Shown one piece after another: positions 44,450 through 52,731 of a stretch of DNA of 64,000 nucleotides; the first letter of the stretch is position 1, and each line of letters begins with the position of its first letter. Under the pieces are notes generated by a model. It was not told the origin of the DNA. It saw nothing but the letters and a program-made list of their open reading frames with translations, and searched no databases. The translations under genes were made by a program, and so were the position numbers. The stretch lies in the NCBI RefSeq assembly GCF_900114915.1, contig NZ_FOUS01000014.1, positions 62,001-126,000 of the forward strand, given 5' to 3'. Source of the DNA: Bradyrhizobium sp. Rc3b. GTDB lineage: Bacteria > Pseudomonadota > Alphaproteobacteria > Rhizobiales > Xanthobacteraceae.

Positions 44450-44972
44450 CCGTTCGCTCATCGTCGTCGAGGACGATGCCGGCTTTGCGCGCACGCTGAA
44501 GCGCTCGTTCGAGCGCCGCGGCTATGATGTCGTGCTCGCCGCCTCGATCGAGGACGTGCGGAACGTGCTGGAGGAACGCTCCTTCGGCCACGCCGTCGTC
44601 GACCTCAAGCTCGGCGGCGCCTCGGGCCTTGCCTGCGTCGAGCTGCTGCACACGCACGACCCTGACATGCTGATCGTGGTGCTCACCGGCTTTGCCAGCA
44701 TCTCGACCGCCGTCGAGGCGATCAAGCTGGGCGCCTGCCACTATCTCGCAAAGCCCTCGAACACCGACGACATCGAAGCCGCCTTCAACAAGGCCGAAGG
44801 CAACGCCGAGGTCGCGCTCGATGCACGGCCGACCTCGATCAAGACGCTGGAATGGGAGCGCATCCACCAGACCCTGATCGAGACCGATTTCAATATCTCG
44901 GAGGCGGCAAGAAGGCTCGGCATGCACCGGCGCACGCTGGCAAGGAAGCTCGAGAAGCGGCCGGTGAAGTGA
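44439..44972 (+). CDS. RegA/ActR-like response regulator
   Basis: A 177-residue regulator from a TTG at 44439, preceded by GGAGGGAA and overlapping the kinase end by eleven bases. The receiver domain has the acidic pair EDD (11-13), the phosphoacceptor Asp55 in HAVVDLKLGG, and the lysine of LAKPSNTDD. The C-terminal Fis-type helix-turn-helix NISEAARRLGMHRRTLARKL closely follows the RegA pattern. It probably controls the upstream oxidase operon or other respiratory genes. Confidence 0.93.
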   Translation: MTPDRSLIVVEDDAGFARTLKRSFERRGYDVVLAASIEDVRNVLEERSFGHAVVDLKLGGASGLACVELLHTHDPDMLIVVLTGFASISTAVEAIKLGACHYLAKPSNTDDIEAAFNKAEGNAEVALDARPTSIKTLEWERIHQTLIETDFNISEAARRLGMHRRTLARKLEKRPVK

Positions 44973-45008
44973 CCCGCCACGCGTCGTTTGACGAAGACTC
45001 TCTCCTCT

Positions 45009-45135
45009 CGTCGTCCCGGCGAACGCCGGGACCCCTACCGCGGAATCTATCGTTGCGATCGGTAGGCGTACCGAACGACTAGTCTTCGTCAAACTTCTCC
45101 CTGGGGGTATGGGTCCCGGCGTTCGCCGGGACGAC
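45009..45135. repeat. Paired palindromic repeat, family C
   Basis: CGTCGTCCCGGCGAACGCCG with GGGACCCCTACC on the left, GTATGGGTCCCGGCG and TTCGCCGGGACGAC on the right, between the response regulator and carD (convergent). Confidence 0.85.
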
Positions 45136-45202
45136 ACCGAGTTTGTCGAGAGAGCTCTTGCACGAAGCTTCAGTCATCGTCTTGGAAAACATTCCCCAAA
45201 CA

Positions 45203-45230
45203 AAAAGCCCGGCCATTCGGCCGGGCTTTT
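45203..45230 (-). terminator. Rho-independent terminator (carD, possibly bidirectional)
   Basis: GCCCGGCC/GGCCGGGC stem of eight GC pairs extended by A/T pairs, tetraloop, and T-run on both strands. It lies 26 bases past the carD stop and also terminates rightward transcripts from the response-regulator side. Confidence 0.85.
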
Positions 45231-45255
45231 GATTGCTTGCGCAGAGCGAAGCTGC

Positions 45256-46068
45256 TTACGCGGCCTCGTCGGCGACGGTGGTGTCGTCGCCATCGGTGTC
45301 GTCGGTATCGCCCTCGGCATCCGTATCGCCCTCGCCGTCGGCGGCTTCCGCCTTGGCGTTGGTGCGGCGCGGGCTCTTGGCGAGCTGGGCTTCGATCTCC
45401 TTGACCGCTTCGGTCTCGGTCGAGTGCTGCACCACCGCGATCTCGCGGGAGAGACGATCGAGCGCCGCTTCATAGAGCTGGCGTTCGCTGTAGGACTGCT
45501 CCGGCTGCGACTCCGAGCGGTAGAGGTCGCGCACGACTTCCGCGATCGCGACGATGTCGCCCGAATTGATCTTCGCTTCGTATTCCTGGGCGCGGCGCGA
45601 CCACATGGTGCGCTTGACGCGGGCGCGGCCCTTGAGCGTCTCCAGCGCCTTCTTCACCAGCGCCGGCTCGGACAGCTTGCGCATGCCGACATTGGCGACC
45701 TTGGCGGTCGGCACGCGCAGCGTCATCTTGTCCTTGATGAAGTTGATGACGAACAGCTCGAGCTTCGCGCCGGCGATCTCCTGCTCCTCGATGGCCAGGA
45801 TCTGGCCGACGCCGTGAGCGGGATAGACGACGAATTCATTGGCCTTGAAGCCCTGACGCTGGGTCACGACCTTCTTTTCCTCGACCTTCGGCGCAGCAGC
45901 CGCCGGCTTCACAGCGGGCTTGGCGGCAGCAACGGGAGCCTTGGCAGGAGCAGCAACGGGAGCCTTCGACGCGGCGGGCTTGGCAGCGGGAGCCTTGGCG
46001 GCAACGGGCTTGACAGCAGGCTTGGCAACGGTCGCTTTCGCGGCCGGTTTGGCAGTCTTGTTAGGCAT
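45256..46068 (-). CDS. carD: CarD-family transcriptional regulator with Ala/Lys/Pro-rich N-terminus
   Basis: About 270 residues from the ATG at 46068. The first 75 residues are low-complexity Ala/Lys/Pro (histone H1-like) followed by the CarD/CdnL RNA-polymerase-binding domain FKANEFVVYPAHGVGQILAI and the helical DNA-contacting part VKRTMWSRRAQEYEAKINSG, DIVAIAEVVRDLYRSE; the C-terminus is acidic. The open frame continues 66 codons upstream to a GTG at 46266 with the same basic, Ala/Lys-rich composition, and the promoter at 46317 leaves room for that longer form. CarD stabilises open promoter complexes at housekeeping genes. Confidence 0.9.
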   Translation of the reverse strand: MPNKTAKPAAKATVAKPAVKPVAAKAPAAKPAASKAPVAAPAKAPVAAAKPAVKPAAAAPKVEEKKVVTQRQGFKANEFVVYPAHGVGQILAIEEQEIAGAKLELFVINFIKDKMTLRVPTAKVANVGMRKLSEPALVKKALETLKGRARVKRTMWSRRAQEYEAKINSGDIVAIAEVVRDLYRSESQPEQSYSERQLYEAALDRLSREIAVVQHSTETEAVKEIEAQLAKSPRRTNAKAEAADGEGDTDAEGDTDDTDGDDTTVADEAA

Positions 46069-46316
46069 TGCGCTTCTTTTGTTCTTCGAGGACTTTGCAG
46101 CCGGCGCCTTCGTCGCGGTCCGACCTTTGGATGCGCTACGGCTGGCCGCGGCGACTTTTTTGGCCTCCTTATGGGAAGCCCTCGCTGAAGTACTCTTTTT
46201 ACGCGTTTTCTGTGACACAGCCTGCGCGCGGAAACTGCCACGCCCCTGTTCGACATTTGGTTTCACGGGAACCCAGCGGGGCCAACGGGGCTGACAGGGT
46301 TCGGCTTAATGTGCCC

Positions 46317-46344
46317 AATATAGCACATTTCCCGCAAAAATCAA
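46317..46344 (-). promoter_or_regulatory. Promoter of carD
   Basis: Read leftward: -35 TTGATT (46344-46339), 16-base spacer, -10 TATATT (46322-46317) preceded by TGC, an extended -10. Transcription would start near 46310, about 240 bases from the ATG at 46068 but only some 45 bases from the upstream GTG at 46266. Confidence 0.65.
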
Positions 46345-46412
46345 TGATTTAGGGGTCTTGAGGGCTGGTTTTCGGCGGAAGCGCCGCTATTAGGGTTAAG
46401 TTTGAGCCCGAT

Positions 46413-46751
46413 TCAGTCGCCGGAGCCGGGGTTCGGAGAAAAATATTTCTCGAACTTGCCTTCCATGCCGTCGAATTCCTTGGCGTCGGCAGGTGATTCT
46501 TTCTTCTGGGTGATGTTCGGCCAGCTCTTGGCGTAGTCGGCGTTGACCGAAAGCCACTTTTCCAGGCCCGGTTCCGTGTCCGGCTTGATGGCGTCGGCGG
46601 GGCATTCCGGCTCGCACACGCCGCAATCGATGCACTCGTCCGGGTGGATGACGAGCATGTTGTCACCCTCGTAGAAGCAGTCGACCGGGCAGACCTCGAC
46701 GCAGTCGGTGTACTTGCACTTGATGCAGTTTTCAGTGACGACGTAAGTCAT
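46413..46751 (-). CDS. fdxA: Seven-iron ferredoxin FdxA
   Basis: A 112-residue ferredoxin beginning MTYVVTENCIKCKYTDCVEV. The cysteines follow the pattern of one [3Fe-4S] and one [4Fe-4S] cluster: CIKCKYTDCVEVCPVDC and CIDCGVCEPECP. The C-terminal extension (about 40 residues) is typical for the alphaproteobacterial FdxA. It transfers electrons to unspecified partners. It lies between carD and the S4/helicase genes, an order common in rhizobia. Confidence 0.95.
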   Translation of the reverse strand: MTYVVTENCIKCKYTDCVEVCPVDCFYEGDNMLVIHPDECIDCGVCEPECPADAIKPDTEPGLEKWLSVNADYAKSWPNITQKKESPADAKEFDGMEGKFEKYFSPNPGSGD

Positions 46752-46873
46752 CCAACGCTCCGAAAAGCTCTTTTAAAAGTCGCGGCTTGCGTAGCGCGTA
46801 TGGCCCTGCGCTGCAAGGTCGGGAAGGCCCGATCATGACGGCTTTGTGTGTTTGATCGACCAAGAACTGAATT

Positions 46874-46897
46874 CGAAACGCAATTAATTGCGTTTCG
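46874..46897. promoter_or_regulatory. Perfect 24-base palindrome over the S4 gene's stop codon
   Basis: CGAAACGCAATT is followed directly by its exact reverse complement. It includes the last codons and the TAA of the S4 gene and lies upstream of fdxA, 123 bases before its start. It may be a transcript-end hairpin (AT-rich centre, no strong T-run) or an operator for fdxA. Confidence 0.6.
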
Positions 46898-47162
46898 CTT
46901 CGCTTAGCTCCTCAAAGAGCACCCGCGCCGCGGCAGCATCGCCACGGCGTTCGCTGAAGCCGGTGACCTTCAACACCCGCACGGTGCGATCGAGCGCGAC
47001 GGTGATGACGTCGCCGATCTTGATCGCATGCCCCGGCGACTTTTCGCGCTCGCCGTTGACGCGAACGTGGCCCGACCCGACGAGCTCGGCCGCGGAGGTG
47101 CGCGCCTTCACCACCCGCGCGTGCCACAGCCATTTGTCGAGGCGCTGCCGCTCGGTCGTCGT
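46884..47162 (-). CDS. S4-domain RNA-binding protein (HSP15-like), apparent ACG start
   Basis: About 92 residues. The S4 domain RQRLDKWLWHARVVKARTSA, AAELVGSGHVRVNGERE and KIGDVITVALDRTVRVLKV is complete only if translation begins upstream of the first ATG/GTG/TTG (GTG at 47114). In frame, between the preceding stop and that GTG, there is no standard start; ACG at 47162 follows AAGGAG by seven bases and would give TTERQRLDKWLW. The family binds stalled 50S subunits or rRNA. The gene overlaps no other, starting five bases after the helicase stop. Confidence 0.8.
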   Translation of the reverse strand, partial: TTTERQRLDKWLWHARVVKARTSAAELVGSGHVRVNGEREKSPGHAIKIGDVITVALDRTVRVLKVTGFSERRGDAAAARVLFEELSEAKRN

Positions 47163-47166
47163 GGGA

Positions 47167-50100
47167 TTACTCCTTGCGGCCGGACAGCTGCTCTTTCAGA
47201 GCCGCGAGCTTGGCGAAGGGCGAGTTCGGATCGGCCGGGCGATCGCGCTCGCGCGGATTTGCGCTCGAGGCGTAGGGACGCAGCGACGGCCCGCCCTGGC
47301 GGTCGCGGCCCTTGTCGCGGTCGCGGCCACGGTTGTCACGGCCCTTGTCGCGATCTCCGCCGAACTTGCCCTTGTCGCGATCGCGCCCCTTGTTGTCGCG
47401 ATCCTTGCCCTCGAAGCGGCGGTTCCTGTCGTCGCGCCCCTCGGGACGCGGCGCGCCTTCGCCACCTTCGCGCGGCTTGCGGAAGTCTCTGCCGCCGTCC
47501 CTGCGATGGCCGCCATGACGCTGGCCCGGCTTGGCGCCGTCGGCTGCTTGTGCGGCCCCGCCTTCCGCGGGCGCGGCACCTGCCTCTGCGCCTCCTTGCG
47601 GACGCTGATGGTGGTGACGCTGGTGGCGATGGCGCTCGTGGCGCGGCTTGCGGTCCTCGTGACGGCCGCCGGGGCGCCAGACCTCGATCAGCTCGGGCTC
47701 GGCGGGCGTCGCCGCAGCTTCGACAGGCGCGGCGGCGTCGGGTGACGCGGCGGCTTCGGTTGCGGCCGTCTCGGCCGGAGCGGCTTCGAGGCCAGCAGCC
47801 TCGGTGGGCGCAACGGGCTCTTCCGCCGGCGGCGCAATGCCGGGGGCGTCTTCGGGCGTGACGGGGGCCTCGGGAGAGGCTTCGAGCGCGGGCTCGGCCT
47901 CCTGAGCCGGCTCGTCCTGCAGCTCCATGCCGGGCGCATCTTCGACGGTGACCGGCTCGGCGACCGCTTCGGTGGAAGCCTCCGCCGGCAGGCCGGCAAC
48001 GGCCTCTGCGGCGGTCTCGGTCGAGGTCTCTGTCGCGGATTCGGCGCTGCCTTCAGCCGGCGGCGTCTCGGCCGCGACCGTTTCCACCACGGCCGGCTTT
48101 TGCGGCAGCGGCGGACGCTTCTCCATGCGATAGCCGAGCGCGCGCAGGACCGACGCAAAATCTTCGCCGGCCGAACCAGTGAGCGAGGTCATCGCCTGCG
48201 TCACCACGAAGCCGCGGCCGTCGAAGGCGCCGGCCGGCTTTTCGCCGGACGCGTTCTCGCGCCAGGCCAGCGCCGGACGGATCAGATCGGCAAGACGCTC
48301 CAGAATGTCGACGCGCACCGCGCGTTCGCCGGCCTGCTTGTAGCCGAGCACGCGATAGGCATCGCGCGGCAGGGCCTTGTCGACCGGGAACGAGGTGCGG
48401 CCGGAGGATGCCAGATGCTGCGCGCCCGAGAGCGAGGACAGATCGACATTGTCCTGCTTCAGCGCCCAGAGCAGCGCGGCGAGCGCGCGCGCGGCGGGCT
48501 TCAAAAGACCGGGGAAATAGATGTGATAGGCGCCGAAACGGACGCCGTATTTGCGCAACACCGCGCGCGAGGGCTGGTCGAGATCCTTCAGCTCGTTGGC
48601 GATCTTGGGGCGCTCGAGCACGCCGAGGGCCTCGACGAGCTGATAGGCGATGCCGCGGGCGATGCCGGTGACGTCCTCGGCCTTGGAGAGCTCGAACATC
48701 GGCCCGAGCAGCTTCTCGACATGAGTCTTGAGCCAGAGCTCGAGCCGGGCCTGCACCTTCTCGCGGGGGCCGCCGGTGAGGCGCTCGTCGGAGATGATGC
48801 GGATGCGCGGATGCAGCGCGTCCTCTGCGGCGGACAGCCGCGCCACGGCATCGCCGGTCCAGCGGATGATGCCTTCGGAGGTCAGCACGAACTGATCGTC
48901 CGGCGCATTGCCGAGCTTTTCGGCGCGCGTGTTGATCTCGCCGGCGAGCACTGCTTGCGCTGCAGCCTGCAAGGCTTTCGCATCGGAGCCGGCTTCCGCC
49001 GCATCCGGTGCAAAGGTGAAGCCGTCGAGGCGGCCGATGACATGGCCTTCGACGATGACTTCGCCGGTCTTGCCGATTTCAGTATTCAAGCTCGTGTTCT
49101 CCCGCAGGCGGCGCATCAATACACTGGTCCGGCGATCAACGAAACGCTCAGTCAAGCGTTCATGGAGCGCATCCGATAATTTATTTTCGACCTCCCGCGC
49201 GATCCCCTGCCAGCGTTCGGGGTCTTTCAGCCAGTCCGGGCGGTTGGCGACGAAGGTCCAGGTGCGGATCTGCGCGATCCGGGCCGACAGCGTGTCGATA
49301 TCGCCGTCGATGCGGTCGGCCTGGGTGATCTGGGCCTCGAACCAGGCGTCGGGGATGCATCCCTTCCGCATCAGGAAGCCGTACAGCGTCGTCACCAGCT
49401 CGGCATGGGCGGCCGGCGACAATTTTCGGTAATCGGGGACCTGGCAGGCCTCCCACAGCCGCTCCACCGCCGCCTTGCCATGCGCGATATCGCGCACCTC
49501 GACGTCGCGGGCGGCGTGATCGAGCACGCGCATGTCCTCGGCAACCGGCGCGCGCGTCAGCGCCTCATGGCCGGGGGCGAGGTTCAGGGACACCTGGAGC
49601 GCGCCGAGCGAGGAGAAATCCAGCCTGGCGTTGCGCCATTGCAGCATCTTCACGGGATCGAAAGTGTGGTTCTGCAGCGCGTTGACGAGCTCGGGCTCGA
49701 ACGGCGCGCAGCGGCCGGTGGTGCCGAAGGTGCCGTTGCGCGTGGCACGGCCGGCACGCCCCGCAATCTGCGCGAATTCGGACGGCGTCAGCCTACGGAA
49801 CTGGTAGCCGTCGAACTTGCGGTCGGAGGCAAACGCAACGTGGTCGACGTCGAGATTGAGGCCCATGCCAACGGCATCGGTGGCGACGAGATAATCGACA
49901 TCGCCGTTCTGGAACATCGCCACCTGCGCGTTCCGCGTGCGGGGCGAGAGCGAGCCCAGCACCACGGCGGCGCCGCCATGCTGGCGGCGGATCAGCTCGG
50001 CGATGGCGTAGACCTCGTCGGCCGAGAACGCGACGATGGCAGTGCGGCGCGGCTGGCGCGTGATCTTGCGGTCGCCGGCGAATTCGAGCTGCGACAGGCG

Positions 50101-50586
50101 CGGCCGCGTGATCATGGAGACGCCAGGCAGCAGCCGCTCGATGATCGGGCGCATCGTGGCGGCGCCGAGCAGCAGCGTCTCGTCGCGGCCGCGGCGGTTG
50201 AGGATGCGGTCGGTGAAGACGTGGCCGCGTTCGAGATCGCTGGCGATCTGGACCTCGTCGACGGCCAGGAAGGAGAGGTCGAGGTCGCGCGGCATCGCCT
50301 CGACGGTCGAGACCCAATAGCGCGGATTCCTGGGCTTGATCTTCTCCTCGCCGGTGACGAGCGCGACCGCCTCGGCGCCGACCCTGCCAGCGATCTTGTT
50401 GTAGACCTCGCGCGCGAGCAGGCGCAGCGGCAGGCCGATCATCCCGGACGGGTGCGCCAGCATCCGCTCGATGGCGAGATGGGTCTTGCCGGTGTTGGTC
50501 GGCCCGAGCACCGCAGTGACGCCGGCGCCAGGCACCCGATCGGACGGCGCGCGCTCGGAAGCGAAGGGGGAGGAGGAAAAGGGCAT
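47167..50586 (-). CDS. SUV3-like DEAD/DEAH helicase with long disordered C-terminus
   Basis: A 1139-residue protein. The helicase core runs from residue 20 to about 480: Walker A GPTNTGKTH (28-36), DEVQ (110-113), LATDAVGMGLNLDVDHVAF (near 233), and QIAGRAGRATRNG (273-285), matching mitochondrial SUV3/alphaproteobacterial helicases that unwind structured RNA. A conserved middle region follows. The last 300 residues are low-complexity: an Ala/Glu/Pro-rich stretch and then an Arg/Asp/Gly/Lys-rich tail with many RD/KGRD repeats, probably for RNA or protein contacts. It is followed after five bases by the S4 gene. Forward frames opposite are shadows. Confidence 0.92.
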   Translation of the reverse strand: MPFSSSPFASERAPSDRVPGAGVTAVLGPTNTGKTHLAIERMLAHPSGMIGLPLRLLAREVYNKIAGRVGAEAVALVTGEEKIKPRNPRYWVSTVEAMPRDLDLSFLAVDEVQIASDLERGHVFTDRILNRRGRDETLLLGAATMRPIIERLLPGVSMITRPRLSQLEFAGDRKITRQPRRTAIVAFSADEVYAIAELIRRQHGGAAVVLGSLSPRTRNAQVAMFQNGDVDYLVATDAVGMGLNLDVDHVAFASDRKFDGYQFRRLTPSEFAQIAGRAGRATRNGTFGTTGRCAPFEPELVNALQNHTFDPVKMLQWRNARLDFSSLGALQVSLNLAPGHEALTRAPVAEDMRVLDHAARDVEVRDIAHGKAAVERLWEACQVPDYRKLSPAAHAELVTTLYGFLMRKGCIPDAWFEAQITQADRIDGDIDTLSARIAQIRTWTFVANRPDWLKDPERWQGIAREVENKLSDALHERLTERFVDRRTSVLMRRLRENTSLNTEIGKTGEVIVEGHVIGRLDGFTFAPDAAEAGSDAKALQAAAQAVLAGEINTRAEKLGNAPDDQFVLTSEGIIRWTGDAVARLSAAEDALHPRIRIISDERLTGGPREKVQARLELWLKTHVEKLLGPMFELSKAEDVTGIARGIAYQLVEALGVLERPKIANELKDLDQPSRAVLRKYGVRFGAYHIYFPGLLKPAARALAALLWALKQDNVDLSSLSGAQHLASSGRTSFPVDKALPRDAYRVLGYKQAGERAVRVDILERLADLIRPALAWRENASGEKPAGAFDGRGFVVTQAMTSLTGSAGEDFASVLRALGYRMEKRPPLPQKPAVVETVAAETPPAEGSAESATETSTETAAEAVAGLPAEASTEAVAEPVTVEDAPGMELQDEPAQEAEPALEASPEAPVTPEDAPGIAPPAEEPVAPTEAAGLEAAPAETAATEAAASPDAAAPVEAAATPAEPELIEVWRPGGRHEDRKPRHERHRHQRHHHQRPQGGAEAGAAPAEGGAAQAADGAKPGQRHGGHRRDGGRDFRKPREGGEGAPRPEGRDDRNRRFEGKDRDNKGRDRDKGKFGGDRDKGRDNRGRDRDKGRDRQGGPSLRPYASSANPRERDRPADPNSPFAKLAALKEQLSGRKE

Positions 50587-50676
50587 CTGGGGGATTAGGT
50601 AGTGGCGATTTGGGCGAATGTCAGTGCTGTCTGGGGCGGGGGCGGGGCTTGGGGGCTGATCCGCCCACCATCAGCC

Positions 50677-50831
50677 CGTCATCCTGAGGCGCGAGCCATG
50701 CGGCGCATCGCGCCGCATGGGGAGCCTCGAAGGATGAACGGCCCGGGTGCCAACCCAGCGAATGTCCGCGGCGCCAGCCGGGCCCGTCGCCCTTCGAGGG
50801 CCGCTGAAGAAGCGGCCACCTCAGGGTGACG
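50677..50831. repeat. Paired palindromic repeat, family B
   Basis: CGTCATCCTGAGGCGCGAGC with GCCTCGAAGGATGAACGG, mirrored by GCCCTTCGAGGGCCG and CCACCTCAGGGTGACGG. Confidence 0.85.
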
Positions 50832-51206
50832 GGATGTGGCAGCGGAGAATCCGGCGCCTCCCCAAACCTCGCGCAACTGTCTCACTTTGCGACGCTTTTC
50901 CCGTTGGTCTTAAGCTTCGGAACGACTCTAGAACGAATCGCGGCCGAATCGCTGACTCCCCCTGGAGTCATGTTCCGTTCACGCAACATGTCGCGGGAGT
51001 CTTGTTGGCTGCAACTAGATGGAGTTTTGGGCCGCCGTACAAGTGACGTTTCGATGGCGCAAAGGCTTAAGTTGGGGACGACGCGGAGTCGAATCAGAAT
51101 CGGGGAGGAGTCAAATGGATTCCCCGGATCGAGGCCGCCCAAACCCATTTTCGCGAAAACAACCCCATGCACAGTAGGTAAGTAATTGAAATCACGACAC
51201 TTCTTC
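50832..51206. other. Intergenic spacer between two family B repeats
   Basis: About 375 bases of less GC-rich sequence. Overlapping open frames on both strands (up to 119 codons) lack ribosome sites. The one item of note is the short frame at 51115. Confidence 0.5.
51115..51177 (+). CDS. Possible 20-residue small protein or leader peptide
   Basis: ATG at 51115 is preceded by GGGGAGGAG at good spacing and gives MDSPDRGRPNPFSRKQPHAQ before TAG. It is basic and proline-rich with no membrane span. Whether it is translated is unknown; no structural gene follows in the same direction. Confidence 0.3.
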   Translation: MDSPDRGRPNPFSRKQPHAQ

Positions 51207-51365
51207 CGTCATCCTGAGGTGCGAGTGGCGCGGTGCCCAGCACCGCGCCGGGAGCCTCGAAGGATGGACGGCCCGGTTGCGGCGGCTGGCGCTGGTTTCC
51301 TCGCGGTGAGAGCCGGGCTGTCGCCCTTCGAGGGCCGCCAAAGAGGCGGCCACCTCAGGGTGACG
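51207..51365. repeat. Paired palindromic repeat, family B
   Basis: CGTCATCCTGAGGTGCGAGT with GCCTCGAAGGATGGACGG, mirrored by GCCCTTCGAGGGCCGCC and CCACCTCAGGGTGACG. It is the second copy within 530 bases. Confidence 0.85.
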
Positions 51366-51397
51366 AGTTAACAAAGGACAGGCGCGGAAACAGCCGC

Positions 51398-52282
51398 TTA
51401 CTGCGTCTTCGCCACCCTTGGCGGCTGGGCCGTGGTGATGAAGCTGGTGGCTTCCAGCATGGCCGGGCCGAGCGGCGTCGGCACTTTCAGCCAGAACGGG
51501 ACCAGGATGCGGGTGCCGGCGACGGGAGCGAAGGCGATCTCGATGTTGCGCTGGGCGGCAAGGTATTTGATCACGGGGCGGTCGGGGATGTAGCCCGCGA
51601 CAGGCACGAAATAGAGCGAACAGACCACCACCGGGCCGTGATAGCCCTTCTCCGCCTTCACGCTCTCCATGCGCTTGAAATCGAGCTTCAGATCGTAGCG
51701 CATGCGGCCGTCGAACACGGGGGCCGAGTTGTGGCAGGCGTCCGGCGAGACGGGGTCGCCATTGCCGGGCACGCGCAGCAGCGAGGCCGTCATGGGGTCC
51801 CAGACGCCGCGGCGATGCGCGTCGGTGACGACGATACGGTCAGGATCGACCGGCGGCTCCGGCAGAATCGCAAAATCCTTCACATTGCCCTTGTCGAGCG
51901 TGATGCGGATCTCTTCGGTCTTCTTCGAGGTGGTGGTGGAGGCCTGGTAGCCGGTCGCCACCAGCGCGCCGCCAACGATGCGCCCTTGGCTAGCGCCGGT
52001 GCCGGACCCGCCGGTGAACGACTTCAGCAGCCCCGAGGTGCCGCCCGCGGCCGCCGCCGAAAACACGTCGTCCTGGATGTCGATGTTCCATGCGCCCTTG
52101 CCGACGGGAATGCCGGCCAGCGAGGCCTCATACTGCGCCTCGAGCTTGCCCTGCGCCGCCGCCGGCACCGCGCCCCACGCCACCACCAGGCCGCAAAGCG
52201 CCGCCAGCCAGCCGGCAATGCGCGGGCGGACTGAGCGCTGTTCAGGCGCAAAAGGGGACGGTGTGAGCACGAAACAATCCAA
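51398..52282 (-). CDS. DUF3108 family exported protein
   Basis: About 294 residues from a TTG at 52282. A hydrophobic leader (WLAALCGLVVAWGAVPAAAQ) directs export. The DUF3108 family pattern includes LEAQYEASLAGIPVGKGAWN, YQASTTTSKKTEEIRITLDK, DPMTASLLRV and a final VPFWLKVPTPLGPAMLEATS. The family is a beta-rich periplasmic protein of unknown function. The start is uncertain because no clear ribosome site is visible. It is divergent from rpmB. Confidence 0.85.
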   Translation of the reverse strand: MDCFVLTPSPFAPEQRSVRPRIAGWLAALCGLVVAWGAVPAAAQGKLEAQYEASLAGIPVGKGAWNIDIQDDVFSAAAAGGTSGLLKSFTGGSGTGASQGRIVGGALVATGYQASTTTSKKTEEIRITLDKGNVKDFAILPEPPVDPDRIVVTDAHRRGVWDPMTASLLRVPGNGDPVSPDACHNSAPVFDGRMRYDLKLDFKRMESVKAEKGYHGPVVVCSLYFVPVAGYIPDRPVIKYLAAQRNIEIAFAPVAGTRILVPFWLKVPTPLGPAMLEATSFITTAQPPRVAKTQ

Positions 52283-52471
52283 TCGGGGCGCGACGGTTGT
52301 TACTTAAGCCAAAAACCGCGGCAAACAATGTGTCCGGGCGGGTCGAGCCGGGAACTCCACCGGAGTCTTCAGGCGCGAATACGCCCTTTATGTGATGGTA
52401 AGGCGCGACAAACATTGCCGTTTTGGTGATCGGGGGCGCCGGGAGCGCTCACCTACCTCCACCCACTCCGC

Positions 52472-52573
52472 CGTCATGCCCCGGCTTGACCGGGGCATCC
52501 AGTACGCCGCGGCCCCCCTGGTCAGCCGCGCCGCCGCGGAGTACTGGATCGCCCGGTCAAGCCGGGCGATGAC
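52472..52573. repeat. Paired palindromic repeat, family F (CGTCATGCCCCGGC type)
   Basis: CGTCATGCCCCGGCTTGACC with CATCCAGTAC on the left; GTACTGGATCGCCCGG and CAAGCCGGGCGATGAC on the right; a central GCCGCGG pair also inverts. Lies upstream of the rpmB promoter. Confidence 0.8.
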
Positions 52574-52607
52574 ACCTGTTGTGGCGCGCAAATCCCCGCC
52601 CAAAACC

Positions 52608-52636
52608 TTGACTGCCCGCCCCTTCCCCCCTATACG
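52608..52636 (+). promoter_or_regulatory. Sigma70-like promoter of rpmB
   Basis: TTGACT at 52608-52613 and TATACG at 52631-52636, with a 17-base spacer. The leader to the ATG at 52732 is about 90 bases. Confidence 0.7.
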
Positions 52637-52731
52637 TCCGCCCGCTCCCTGCAAGGACAAAAGAATTAGCCCCCGTGGCGCCCAGAATGGCGGCCGCAAT
52701 CGTTGGGGGATCGAACTCAAGGATTTATGCC

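Noticed and set aside
45109..46188. A 359-codon forward open frame opposite carD
   Set aside because: CarD has a recognisable domain and promoter; the forward frame is a shadow with no conserved motif.
50826..51185. A 119-codon forward frame and a 96-codon reverse frame in the spacer at 50.8-51.2 kb
   Set aside because: Both overlap each other, lack ribosome sites and give no recognisable protein; neither can be supported.
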